A stretch of 64,000 bases of DNA from Actinokineospora pegani. GTDB lineage: Bacteria; Actinomycetota; Actinomycetes; Mycobacteriales; Pseudonocardiaceae. The notes below the pieces were generated by a model. That model did not search any database. It saw only the letters and a program-made list of their open reading frames with translations, and was not told the DNA's origin. Made by a program: the position numbers and the translations under genes. The first letter of the stretch is position 1; each line of letters opens with the position of its first letter. The stretch spans positions 152,207-216,206 of the forward strand of contig NZ_WHOL01000121.1 in NCBI RefSeq assembly GCF_009745975.1, written 5' to 3'. Shown here one piece after another: positions 7,909 through 17,000 of the stretch.

Positions 7909-8687
7909 CGCAGCCCCGCGTCCCCGGTCTGCGGCGCGCCTTCAGGCACAACCGCGACCTGGCGCCCAGCCTCGACCCGAGGCGTGGGCGACGACGAGCG
8001 CACAGGCGGCGCGGCGTCAGCACGACCGCACGTCGCCGACCCGAGCACCAGGTCACCCGACCCCAGACGCCCCGTCTCCGAGCCCCCGAGCAGCCGCAGC
8101 CGCATCGCGTTGACCGTCAAACTCCCGTCAGCAGCCGGAACCTGCTCGTTCACCACAACCTCAACCACCCCCGGCACCCCAACCGCCTGTTCGGCGGCGC
8201 GTCGACCGGCACCGCCCCCAGCGTCCCCAGGTCCCACGCCCGTCAACGTCGCGGACCCCAAAACCCCGTCAGGCCCAGACACGCACTCAGCCCGCAACAC
8301 CCCCGCCGACGGCGCCCGTCCCACAAGCCCGGCGAGCACCGGCAACGAAGCGCCAGCAACCGCCCCCGTAGACCGCACCCCACCAGTCTCGGGATACACG
8401 ACCACCGAACTGGTCACAGCCTTGGCCACCACCAACCCACCCAACGGCGGATCAACCACAGAAGCCGCCAACGGCCCCCCACTGCGCGACGGCGCCAACT
8501 CCCCGGAGTCGACGGCCAGCCGCTTGTCCCCCAACACACCAGGCAACAACGTCACCGACGCCGAGGCCCCGAACGCAGCCCCAGCCCCCGGCGCGGCCTC
8601 AGCCGCCGCGACCCCGATCAGGCCACCCGAGAAGACCGCGACCGCAGCAACAACGCCGGCGACCCGCAGATGTACGTCCGACCGCAT
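7905..8687 (-). CDS. Exported choice-of-anchor-P-like protein, probable sortase partner
   Basis: About 260 residues with a signal peptide (AGVVAAVAVFSGGLIGVAAAEA). The body has repeated valine/glycine-rich strands and the C-terminal domain VVEVVVNEQVPAADG...LTVNAMRLRLLGG...LVLGSATCGRA. That is the NAxRLxLxG...GDLVLGSA pattern of choice-of-anchor proteins found beside class E/F sortases. It ends VPEGAPQTGDAGLR, where PQTGD resembles a degenerate LPxTG signal, but no hydrophobic tail follows. ATG 8687 is chosen over a TTG at 8699. It is the first gene of a two-gene operon with the sortase. Confidence 0.75.
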   Translation of the reverse strand: MRSDVHLRVAGVVAAVAVFSGGLIGVAAAEAAPGAGAAFGASASVTLLPGVLGDKRLAVDSGELAPSRSGGPLAASVVDPPLGGLVVAKAVTSSVVVYPETGGVRSTGAVAGASLPVLAGLVGRAPSAGVLRAECVSGPDGVLGSATLTGVGPGDAGGGAGRRAAEQAVGVPGVVEVVVNEQVPAADGSLTVNAMRLRLLGGSETGRLGSGDLVLGSATCGRADAAPPVRSSSPTPRVEAGRQVAVVPEGAPQTGDAGLR

Positions 8688-8947
8688 CAGCGTCGCCAAA
8701 AACCCGAGCTGACCGCTGAACCGAATGACACCACCTCGGGCGCATTCCGCAGATCAATCACTTGGAGTCACCTCAAGCCTTCACCCTCACTCACACAGCC
8801 ATACCCATTCACTCGTTGCTGTGGACGTACGAAAAACGCACGATTGCGTGACCCACACCACAGCCCACCCTCGCTTCGTGGCGTGCCGCCCCCGCGCGGC
8901 GCCCACGCACCCATCCGGGCAACCCGCCACCCCGCACAGCCTTCTCA

Positions 8948-9499
8948 CTACGCATCGACTACACGACGATGCAGACGGATCGCCGAGACGAGGAAGAAGA
9001 CACCACCCAACGCCGCGTACCCGACGACGTTGGTGAGCGACGCATTCGCCCCGCCAGCCTGCACGATGAAGCTAGCGCCCGCGAGGGTGGAAATCCCACC
9101 ACTGAGGATCATCGCCCACTGACCACCAAGCCGGCGCCGCAAGATCGCGACGATCAACTGCACGCCCCCAGCGGCGATCGCCCAGGCACCCCACACCCGC
9201 AGCACACCCGCAATGCCGGAACTGACGACAACGGCCAATCCGACAGCGGTGAGCAGACTCAGTGCCATGTTGATGCACAACGGCACTCGCGGTCGCGCGG
9301 CGCCCGAGGACCGGAAGTCGACCACAGCCGCGGCGAAGTCGAACAGCGGGTAGACCACCAGCAGGGCGATGCTGACCGGAGTGAGCGTCGAGGCGGTCAG
9401 CAGCATCAGAACGGCCCAGACAACGGCGAAGCCGAAGCGCGCATAGTACAGGTCCCGCAACCCCTTGGGCGCGCCGGCAACCTGGATGGAACTCGACAT
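8948..9499 (-). CDS. DUF308/HdeD-like integral membrane protein
   Basis: About 183 residues, with roughly six predicted membrane helices (FAVVWAVLMLLTASTL, SIALLVVYPLFDFAAAVV, NMALSLLTAVGLAVVVSSG, GAWAIAAGGVQLIVAIL, WAMILSGGISTLAGASFIV, VVGYAALGGVFFLVSAI). The paired-hairpin layout resembles the DUF308/HdeD family. The ATG at 9499 is preferred over upstream in-frame starts because AAGAAGGA sits 5 bases before it. It is divergent from a TetR regulator, and two operator copies lie in the promoter gap, so it is probably the repressed target. Function unknown. Confidence 0.8.
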   Translation of the reverse strand: MSSSIQVAGAPKGLRDLYYARFGFAVVWAVLMLLTASTLTPVSIALLVVYPLFDFAAAVVDFRSSGAARPRVPLCINMALSLLTAVGLAVVVSSGIAGVLRVWGAWAIAAGGVQLIVAILRRRLGGQWAMILSGGISTLAGASFIVQAGGANASLTNVVGYAALGGVFFLVSAIRLHRRVVDA

Positions 9500-9578
9500 C
9501 AGATCCTTCTTTCGATCAGCGAGAGCGGTGATCCGCCCATCCCGCCGATCCACCTCGGAAGTCAGAGCGGCATCGACA

Positions 9579-9647
9579 AGACAGAACGATCGGTACACCA
9601 GAGCCTGGGCCATTAACGCGGCGATGTCAAGACCGATCGTTCTGTCT
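9579..9647. promoter_or_regulatory. Paired TetR operators (perfect 16-bp inverted repeats)
   Basis: AGACAGAACGATCGGT at 9579-9594 is repeated in perfect inverse as ACCGATCGTTCTGTCT at 9632-9647. The centres are 53 bp apart, close to five helical turns. Each copy holds an ACCGATCGTT-type core typical of TetR sites. The pair spans the gap between the divergent DUF308 gene and the tetR gene; the right copy lies 36 bp before the tetR start. Probably autoregulation plus repression of the membrane-protein gene. Confidence 0.75.
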
Positions 9648-9683
9648 GCTAGCCTGGAGCCAGCATCGCGACGGGAGAGGCGG

Positions 9684-10256
9684 ATGTCGGAAGCACGAAC
9701 ACGACTGCTCAACACGGCCAGCGCCCTGTTCTACGCCGAGGGCCTCCATTCCGTCGGCATCGACCGCATCATCGCCACCGCGGGCGTGACACGAGCCACC
9801 CTGTACCGCCACTTCCCCAGCAAGGACGACCTCGTCGTCACCTACCTGACCCAAGCCGACGAGACGATCCGCACCCGAGTAAGAACCGCTCAAACCCAGA
9901 ACACCTCCCCCGACGAGATCATCCGAACCGTCGGCCGTTCCATAGCCGACGACATCCAGACCCCCGGCTTCCGAGGCTGCGCGTTCCTCAACGCCGCCGC
10001 CGAGTACCCCGATCCAGCCCACCCGGTCCACCAAGCGGTCCTCGAACACCGCCACTGGTTCCTGTCCGCGATCACCGAACTCTTCAGCCAAACCGGAAAA
10101 CCAGACCCAGAACCCGCCGCCCGCCACTTCACCATGCTCAGAGACGGCGCCATGACCGCGGGCTGCCTGACCAACCCACAACCCATTTGCGAAACATTCC
10201 TACGCGGCGTCGAAGGACTCCTCAAGTACCGCAGTCGTCAGCAACCAGATTTCTAA
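9684..10256 (+). CDS. TetR/AcrR-family transcriptional regulator
   Basis: A 190-residue repressor. The N-terminal HTH is canonical: LLNTASALFYAEGLHSVGID then IIATAGVTRATLYRHFPSKD at about residues 8-48. The C-terminal ligand domain contains GFRGCAFLNAAAEYPDP, seen in the TetR_C_33-like subgroup. ATG 9684 has GGGAGAGG upstream and lies 36 bp after an operator copy. It is divergent from the DUF308 membrane protein. The inducer is unknown. Confidence 0.93.
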   Translation: MSEARTRLLNTASALFYAEGLHSVGIDRIIATAGVTRATLYRHFPSKDDLVVTYLTQADETIRTRVRTAQTQNTSPDEIIRTVGRSIADDIQTPGFRGCAFLNAAAEYPDPAHPVHQAVLEHRHWFLSAITELFSQTGKPDPEPAARHFTMLRDGAMTAGCLTNPQPICETFLRGVEGLLKYRSRQQPDF

Positions 10257-10447
10257 CCGCGCCGGATACGTAGCGGGTGACCGCCGCCTGCTGCGAGCCG
10301 AGGCGCTTGACTTGGGTGCCGTCAACGATGTATCACGGCGACACCGCAGCACCCTTCGCGAGTTGATCCGCCGCTGTCCTGGGCAAAGGGATCCAAGTGA
10401 TCGGTAGCTCTTGCAGTCGCGGTGGTGTTCGGGTCCACTGTCGGACC

Positions 10448-12037
10448 ATGGTGAACATTGGCACTGGTCCGCTGGCCACAAGCCCGCCGCCGGGCGGCGC
10501 GCCCCCCGTCCTCGCTGCGGAGGGTGGGACCCTGGGCTCCATCGAGAACTGGATCAACAGCGTTTTCGATCCGGTGTCCGAGGCGCTGTCCGCATTCGTC
10601 TTCGCCGAGATCTCCGTTTTCGGCATAGAATTTCCCTGGATCGTCGCCTGGCTGGTCGCCGCCGCGACCATCTTCAGCATCTATTTCGGATTCATCCAGT
10701 TCCGCGGGTTCAAGATGGCGCTGGACCTGGTGCGTGGGAAGTACAGCAAGCCGGATGATCCCGGTGAGATCTCGCATTTCCAGGCGCTCAGTTCCGCGGT
10801 GTCCGGCACGGTCGGTCTCGGCAACATCGCGGGTGTCGGCGTCGCGGTGACCATCGGTGGCGCGGGTGCCACGTTCTGGATGATCGTCGCCGGACTGCTG
10901 GGCATGTGCACCAAGTTCGTCGAGTGCACGCTCGGTGTGCGCTACCGGGAGATGCACGAGGACGGCACCGTCTCCGGCGGCCCCATGCACTACCTGCGCA
11001 ACGGCATGGCCGAGAGGTTCGGTGGCGGCGGCAAGGCCGTCGGCCGAGTCCTCGCGGTGCTGGCGGCGGTGATGATCCTGTTCTTCGCCATCTCCGGTGG
11101 CAACATGTTCCAGGCCAACCAGGCCTTCGCCCAGCTGCGCGACGTCACCGGCGGCAGCGAGGGCTTTCTCGGTGGCGACGGCGCCGCTCTGATCTTCGGC
11201 GTCCTGCTCGCCGTCGCTGTCGGTGCCGTGATCTTCGGCGGCATCAAGTCCATCGGCAGGGTGACCAGCAAGCTGGTCCCCTCGATGGGCATCATCTACA
11301 TCACAGCCTGCCTGATCGTCATCGGCGTCAACATCTCCGGGGTGCCCGCCGCGGTCGGTGCCATCGTCTCCGGCGCCTTCTCGCCGGAGGGCGTGGTCGG
11401 CGGCGCTATCGGCGCGCTGATCGTCGGCTTCCAGCGAGCGGCGTTCTCCAACGAGGCCGGCCTGGGCTCCGCGCCGATCGCGCACTCGGCGGTCAAGACC
11501 AGGAACCCGGTCACCGAGGGCTACGTCGCCCTGCTCGAGCCGTTCATCGACACCGTCGTCGTCTGCACCATGACCGCGCTGACGATCGTCATCGCCAAGA
11601 CCCAGTTCTGGACCGACGCCCAGGCCAGCGTGTTCGCGGGCGGTGACGTCCCGGACGGCGTCACCGTGACCTCGGGGTCCTTCGAGACCGTGCTGCCCTG
11701 GTTCCCCTACGTGCTCACCGTCGCGGTGGCCCTGTTCGCCCTGTCCACGCTGATCACCTGGGCCTACTACGGCCAGAAGGCGTGGACATACCTGTTCGGC
11801 AAGTCGCAGGTCAGCGAGCGCGTCTACCAGTTCATCTTCTGCCTGTTCATCGTCGCCGGGTCGGTGCTGAGCCTGAGCAGCGTGCTCAGCTTCGCCGACG
11901 CGGTGCTGTTCCTGCTCGCCCTGTTCAACATCATCGGCTTGTACCTGCTGGCCCCCGTGGTGAAGCAGGAGCTGAAGAGCTTCCGAGAGAAGATCAGTTC
12001 CGGAGAGGTCCGGAAGAACGAGGAATCGAATCTGTGA
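10448..12037 (+). CDS. AGCS-family sodium:alanine/glycine symporter
   Basis: A 529-residue polytopic membrane protein of the alanine/glycine:cation symporter family. Family signatures are SAVSGTVGLGNIAGVGVAVT (about residues 115-134), GGPMHYLRNGM, and SNEAGLGSAPIAHSAVKT (about 335-352). The C-terminal half has ALSTLITWAYYGQKAWTYLFG, also typical. It imports alanine or glycine with sodium or protons. The start is uncertain: ATG 10448 lacks a good ribosome site, and an upstream in-frame ATG at 10397 gives no extra family sequence. The 190-bp region before it (10257-10447) shows no gene I can support. Confidence 0.92.
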   Translation: MVNIGTGPLATSPPPGGAPPVLAAEGGTLGSIENWINSVFDPVSEALSAFVFAEISVFGIEFPWIVAWLVAAATIFSIYFGFIQFRGFKMALDLVRGKYSKPDDPGEISHFQALSSAVSGTVGLGNIAGVGVAVTIGGAGATFWMIVAGLLGMCTKFVECTLGVRYREMHEDGTVSGGPMHYLRNGMAERFGGGGKAVGRVLAVLAAVMILFFAISGGNMFQANQAFAQLRDVTGGSEGFLGGDGAALIFGVLLAVAVGAVIFGGIKSIGRVTSKLVPSMGIIYITACLIVIGVNISGVPAAVGAIVSGAFSPEGVVGGAIGALIVGFQRAAFSNEAGLGSAPIAHSAVKTRNPVTEGYVALLEPFIDTVVVCTMTALTIVIAKTQFWTDAQASVFAGGDVPDGVTVTSGSFETVLPWFPYVLTVAVALFALSTLITWAYYGQKAWTYLFGKSQVSERVYQFIFCLFIVAGSVLSLSSVLSFADAVLFLLALFNIIGLYLLAPVVKQELKSFREKISSGEVRKNEESNL

Positions 12038-12045
12038 TCAGGTCG

Positions 12046-12079
12046 GTCACCCGCGGACTCGACATGGTCCGCGGGTGAC
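12046..12079 (+). terminator. Hairpin after the AGCS gene
   Basis: GTCACCCGCGGAC (12046-12058) pairs perfectly with GTCCGCGGGTGAC (12067-12079) over an 8-base loop, nine bases after the symporter stop. No T-run follows, which is usual for high-GC actinobacterial terminators. Confidence 0.7.
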
Positions 12080-12230
12080 TCGTCCTCGTGCTGGGCCTGA
12101 GTGCGGCTGGCGGCGACGTTGGAGCAGGCGGTTCATCCACGGCAGCGCACCGCTCCCGTGGAACAACCGGAACTGCCGCGGCCAGAATGTCTACAGTGGA
12201 TCTCGCACAGCGGCACTGTTCGCCTACACC

Positions 12231-12419
12231 GGCGTGCCGATGGTGACCACCGAGAACGGGACGGTGCGGACGTGCGCGGTTATCGGCGTGGTTGCTGATT
12301 GACAACTTCGAGTGGGGTTGCGGCTACGCCGAGCGGTTCGGCATCGTCCGCGTCGAGAACGCACACTGAAGCAGAGCGCACTGTGGTTGCGCGACCTGAT
12401 CCCCCGGCCACACGGGTAG
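12231..12419 (+). pseudogene. Remnant of GH1 beta-glucosidase C-terminus
   Basis: Three pieces of a glycoside hydrolase family 1 C-terminus lie in successive frames. GVPMVTTENG at 12231-12260 carries the TENG motif with the catalytic nucleophile glutamate. LLIDNFEWGCGYAERFGIVR follows from 12292, matching the GH1 SLLDNFEWxxGYxxRFGI block. RTLKQSALWLRDLIPR runs from 12360 to the TAG at 12419. The roughly 60-residue stretch normally between TENG and LLDNFEW is gone, and a frameshift separates the last two pieces. No N-terminal TIM-barrel sequence is seen upstream. A dead fragment. Confidence 0.85.
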
Positions 12420-12483
12420 GTCCCGATCCCGGCCCGGTCGTCGCGGCATCTCTGCGCCCCGCGGCGACCGGGCCGGTCCCACG

Positions 12484-12741
12484 TCACGCCACGGCGAACA
12501 GCAGCGCGGCCGTGACCGCCTCCACCCCGAAGTAGAACCAGACCGGGTAGAACCGCGTAGGGGCGTCGCCGAGCCGGGAGACGAGTCGGCCCAGCGCCAT
12601 CCCGGCCAGGGCGGCCGCGACCGTGACGACCACTCCGGCGCGCAGGTCGTCGAGGAACAGCGCTGTGATGAGCACGGCGGCGATCGCCAGCCCGAAGCCG
12701 CCGTAGACGGCCCGGACCTCCGATCGGCTGTCGTCATGCAC
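12484..12741 (-). CDS. Small integral membrane protein, DUF4345-like
   Basis: An 85-residue protein with three hydrophobic stretches (VYGGFGLAIAAVLITALFL, AGVVVTVAAALAGMALGRLV, FYFGVEAVTAALLFAVA). The AVYGGFGLAIA start and MALGRLVSR middle resemble DUF4345 proteins. The start ATG lies inside the end of the upstream gene (8-base overlap), indicating coupled translation. Function unknown. Confidence 0.65.
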   Translation of the reverse strand: MHDDSRSEVRAVYGGFGLAIAAVLITALFLDDLRAGVVVTVAAALAGMALGRLVSRLGDAPTRFYPVWFYFGVEAVTAALLFAVA

Positions 12742-13138
12742 CCTCCCCGGACGTCCGCCCCAGCGCCGCTCCCGCCGCCAGGAGCAGCAGCGCCACGGCG
12801 TCGACCTGCGCCACCCGGAGCACCTGCGCGTTCACCGGCGTCGTGGTCAGCGCCAGGAGCAGGAACGCGCCCATGCTGACGGCGCTGCCGGTGATCGCGG
12901 CACGGCGCAGTGCCGGGCGGAACGCCGACACGATCACGAACGCGCCGGTCAGCGCGAGCAGGACCGCCCGGTGCCGCAGCAACACCTCCAGGTCCGCACT
13001 CCCGATCTCGACCCCGTACGCCGATCGCATCGACCCCGGCGACACCGCTCCCGCCCCTGGCACGACATTGATCAGGCCCACCGCCACAAGCAACGCCTGC
13101 CCAAGCCCCGTTCGTCTGGTCTGCACACGTGGAATCAT
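12734..13138 (-). CDS. Conserved actinobacterial membrane protein (often mislabelled phosphopantetheine adenylyltransferase)
   Basis: A 134-residue membrane protein with four hydrophobic segments. The sequence LINVVPGAGAVSPGSMRSAYGVEIGSADL followed by LLRHRAVLLALTGAFVIVSAF is a recognisable small family in actinobacteria. Databases sometimes give it a CoaD-derived name, although it has no nucleotidyltransferase motif. It overlaps the DUF4345-like gene by 8 bases. A fragment of an AraC-type regulator gene sits divergently a few bases upstream, so the pair may once have been regulated by it. Confidence 0.75.
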   Translation of the reverse strand: MIPRVQTRRTGLGQALLVAVGLINVVPGAGAVSPGSMRSAYGVEIGSADLEVLLRHRAVLLALTGAFVIVSAFRPALRRAAITGSAVSMGAFLLLALTTTPVNAQVLRVAQVDAVALLLLAAGAALGRTSGEGA

Positions 13139-13145
13139 CGGGCGC

Positions 13146-13280
13146 GTGGACGACGCCGCGCTTCCAGAAACATGCTGCCCACACGACCGGCCTACGATCT
13201 GGCTCGGCCCCGGCCACGCCGCCTACCTAGGCCCATCACTCAACCTCAACCCCCACTTCGGCTCCGTACACTGCTGCGCT
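13146..13280 (+). pseudogene. N-terminal fragment of an AraC-family regulator
   Basis: From a GTG at 13146 the frame reads VDDAALPETCCPHDRPTIWL, then GPGHAAYLGPSLNLNPHFGS. This matches the start of the cupin-like domain of actinobacterial AraC regulators (GPGHALYVGPxLxLxPHxGS). It loses similarity after about 45 residues, and no AraC HTH follows. It begins 8 bp from the start of the divergent membrane-protein gene. I read it as truncated by an insertion event whose other debris lies to the right. Confidence 0.6.
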
Positions 13281-13299
13281 ATCCCTACTCCTCGGCGTC

Positions 13300-13470
13300 G
13301 TCCGAGGTTGAATCGCCAGGTTCCAGTTTTCGGCAATGCTTTCGGCGTGGTCGAAGTTGGACTGGATCGCCGGTAGTGGGGTGGTCGTCGTCGAGTACCC
13401 GACGGCGATCGGTGAAGGCCTGCTTATAGAGGGGGATGGCCTCGCCCACCCGCACCGCAGTCCCGGAGCG
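13300..13470 (-). pseudogene. Fragment of a tetratricopeptide (NB-ARC/TPR-type) protein
   Basis: Read leftwards from about 13466, the frame gives VGEAIPLYKQAFTDRRRVLD then DDHP, the classic TPR unit of actinobacterial TPR/NB-ARC proteins (GRxxEAIxLxExxLxDRxRVLGxDHPxTL). After a frame change it continues AIQSNFDHAESIAENWNLA. There is no start, no ATPase domain and no stop in register. It is a relic overlapping the recombinase relic on the other strand. Confidence 0.5.
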
Positions 13471-13842
13471 GGACAACACCCTCCGGGACCTACTGGGCGT
13501 CTCCGCCGCCCCGCGCGAGAGAGCACGGGTGGAAACGATTCGTGCCCGCAGGGCGACAGCGTAGGAACGGACGAAGAACCTCCTCAACCTCGCCGAACGC
13601 GGCGTGGAGATGGACGCCCTCGTGGACCGGATCAACAGCGCCCAACAGAGATCAACCTTGCATCCGAGCAACTAGCGCGCACCCCGACAGACCGCCGGAT
13701 CGAACGGGAGGAGATCGAAGCCCGCATGCACATGCTCACCGAGCGGACCCATGCACTACACCAGACCGATCCCGCTGACCTGCGAGATCTCTACGAAGCC
13801 CTCGACCTCAAAGCCCTCTGCACAGCAGAAGAGTTCGAGTGA
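13440..13842 (+). pseudogene. C-terminal relic of a large serine recombinase
   Basis: Pieces in changing frames read RDNTLRDLLGVSAAPRERAR, (stop), KNLLNLAERGVEMDALVDRI plus NSAQQ, (frameshift), then IEREEIEARMHMLTERTHAL and DPADLRDLYEALDLKALCTA. This is the coiled-coil plus end region of large serine recombinases. The intact recombinase at 41165-42919 has the same arrangement (RRLRKLQDAIAAGVDPTALVEPINQAQ, and LNRLYRALDLKMVYQAKEQA). The catalytic domain is absent. It ends about 200 bp before the dpd operon, so it probably marks the edge of an older mobile element that carried that operon. Confidence 0.65.
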
Positions 13843-13943
13843 AAATTCCCCCGCCAATAGCGCGTCGCCGCGTTACTTTCTGTCACTGCGACACGCGAAC
13901 CCGTACCCACGAACGCATGACGTGGGACCGATGTAGTAACAAT

Positions 13944-13958
13944 GATGCTTGAAGCATC
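13944..13958. promoter_or_regulatory. Palindrome upstream of the dpd operon, candidate operator
   Basis: GATGCTTGAAGCATC is a perfect 7-bp inverted repeat around one central G, about 92 bp before the first dpd start codon, in an otherwise gene-free 208-bp leader (13843-14050). A short odd-spaced palindrome here suits a dimeric repressor site or a small attenuator hairpin. No matching regulator is seen next to it. Confidence 0.4.
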
Positions 13959-14050
13959 GATGTGAGCACAAGCAGTACACGGCCGTGGCGGCACCACAGG
14001 GGTGAACGACATCGCCGCCGACCATCAGCACGGAAAAACCTGGGGGTGTT

Positions 14051-17000
14051 GTGGACTCGCTCGGCACTGCTGGCCGCCGGACCAGCGGATGGGCTACGAG
14101 GTTGGTCGGGCACCAATTCGCTGTCGACTCCGAACTGGGGTGGGGACGATTGCACCCGAATGGGGGGAAAATCTCGTTCTTCGAGAGCCCGGCAAGCGCC
14201 GAGGTGGCGCTCGAGACGGCAGACCGGGAGTTGGAGGCGTCGTTCCTGCCTGCACAGGAGAGGGTCTGGTGGTTCGAGGGCGATCGTTGGATGGTTGGCC
14301 GAGTCAACATCCGCCACTCAAAAAGTGCGGGAGGTCACGAAGAGCAATACTATGTAGATTTTCCCAACGAGCGGACCGAACTGCTTCCTGCGGCCGAGTT
14401 GCGCGTGCGCTGGTCACTTCCCCTGTCGCGCCCTCTTGAGATGCTCAAAGAGGGCACCGTCGAGACCCGGTTTTTCCATTCCAACCGCACCCGCTTTCTG
14501 CACGGCGTGACCAACCAACACAGCGCGTCCTACGGGCTCAAAGGGCTGATGTCATCCGCGGTGGAGATCCACGAGCACCAGATCGGCGCCGCCCGTCGCG
14601 TGCTGTCCGACCCGGTCCCGCGCTACCTGTTGGCAGACGAGGTCGGGCTCGGCAAGACGATCGAGGCGGGAATGGTCTTGCGGCAATTTCTGCTTGACAG
14701 TCCCGGCGACGCCTTGGTCGTCACGCCCCAATCGGTCGCGGGCCAGTGGGAGTCAGAACTGGTGTCGAAGTTCCGGGTCGACCAGTTCCCCGGACGGGTG
14801 AAGGTCGTCGCGCACGGCGAGATCGATCGGCAACCGCATGGCAAGCGACTGCTGACCATCGTGGACGAGGCCCACCGCTTGACCGACAACGTCGACTACG
14901 AAGGGGACGGCGAGCGGGAACAGCGGTTCCAGGCGCTGCGCGACATCGCCCACTCATCCCATGCTCTCCTGCTGCTCAGCGCCACCCCCGTGCGCAGCAA
15001 CGAAGACGGTTTCCTGGGGCTGTTGCACCTGTTGGACCCGCTCAACTACCCCCTGTCAGAGAAGGCGTCGTTCCACCGCCGCGTAGAAATTAGGGACGAT
15101 CTGGCCGAGGTGATGTCGGCGCTGAGCAGCGGACTGTCGTTGCGCTACCTGGTCGAACCGCTGGAGGAGGTCGTCCACCTGCTGCCCAACGACGCAACTG
15201 TGCTTCGGACAGCCGAGGCGGCTCGTTTGCACATCACCGCAGGTGACTCCCGCGGCGCCGAGGTCGAGGTCAGCCGCCTGCGCGCGCACCTGTCGGAGAC
15301 CTACCGGCTTCACCGGAGGATGATCCGCAGCAGGCGTGACTCAGTAGCCAAGAACGGGTTCCCGGCGCGCGGGAGGCAATTGGCGGCAGGTCAAAGCCCT
15401 CTGGTGGATGTTGATCCGCGTAGGGCGCGACTTCTCGAACTCCTCGACGAAGCCCGGTTGGAATTGGAACTGTCCGGGCTCCGCGAAGCAGGCCGCGTGC
15501 TCCAAGTCCTTGTAGGACGTTTCCAGGCACCCGTGCGTTCCTTGTCCGACCTCGTCGCGGCATTGCGCCTTGAGTCGGGCCATGACCTGTCCGCGGACGA
15601 AGCCGAAGCGGCCCGCGTGCTGCGCGAGACGGATTGGGGCGAGCAGTGGGCAGCCCGCTTGGGCGATGTGCTTTCCAACCCCGCGGAACAGGACCGGATC
15701 AAGGCAGCAGTGGAGTGGGTCCGCCCGCGAGTGGTGCGGCGCAAGACAGCCATTGCCTGCACCCACCCGAACACCGCCCTGGCCGCAGCCGACCTGCTGG
15801 TACGGGAGTTCGGGAGCCATAGGGTCACAGCGCTACTCGAGGGGCAGAGCAAGGCTGAGCGCAAGAGCCTCGTTGCGGCCGCCGAATGCAGCAGCGAGAA
15901 GACCATAATCGTCATGGACCGGTCGGTCGAGGAGGGTGTGAACCTCCAGTTCATCGACGACGTGGTGCACCTCGACCTGCCCACGTCGGTTTCACGCCTG
16001 GAGCAGCGGCTCGGTCGGTTCGACAGGTGGAGCCAGTTGAACTCCCCCGTCACCTCGCACCTGTTCGCCGAGCCCCCCGGCCCGCTCCGCGACCACCTAG
16101 GGGCCTGGGGAACCCTGGTGTCCGAGGTGTTCAAAGTGTTCGAGACCTCCACCGCGACGCTGCAGTACGTCATAGCCGACATGGAGGCGAACTTCTTCAC
16201 CACCGCGGTGGCCGAGGGGCTGGCGAGGGCCCGAGTCACAGTCGGCGACAACGCGGCGCTAGAGGGCCAGCGCAAGCGGATCGTGGGCCAAGACCTACTG
16301 GACAGCATCGAGGACCGAGCCGACGACGCCGCGTTCGTCGACCGCATCGTCAAGATCGACTCACTCAGTAGGGAGATCGAACGCGAGTCGACGCGGTACG
16401 TACACGACATGCTCGGGTTCGCCGTGCGCCAGGACGAGTCGGAACTCCGATTCAGCGTCAACCCCAAGCACCCACCGCTGCTCTCCGAGCGCACGGTGGA
16501 CCGCCTGGACAAGAAGATCTTCGACCGCGCCTACACCTCCGACAGGATCGATGCGGGCACCGGGAAGGGGTTGCTGCGCGTCGGCGAGCCGTTTGTCGAC
16601 GTCTTCGCCGACCTGGCCTCTCGGGACGACCGCGGGCGCGTGTTCGCCGTGGAGATGCGGTTCCAGTCGCAGAACCCGGATGCCAGGCCCACCGCAGCGT
16701 TCTGCTTCGACTTCAAGATCGGCCCTGCGAATGTCGCTGCCCCGGCTGGCGACACCGACATCGCGCGAGCGGTGCGGGCGCGGACGGCACGACTGCTCCC
16801 CACCACAATCGAGCGGGTGTGGTGGTCGCTGGCAGGCTTTGAGTGCACGCCCGAGCAGGTCGGGCAGCTTGAGGGCCCCCGGTGGAAGAACCTTGGCAGC
16901 GAACCGGAACGTTTCCGAGAACTGACGGCACCGATGGGCTGGCGCGCTGCTTGCGACAAGGCACTCGATGCAGCGGCCGGGGCCATTCGGGTCCGCGCCG

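Noticed and set aside
10257..10447. Possible transposase or HTH remnant (leftward YIVDGTQVKRLGSQQAAVTR)
   Set aside because: Too short and no family match that I can defend.
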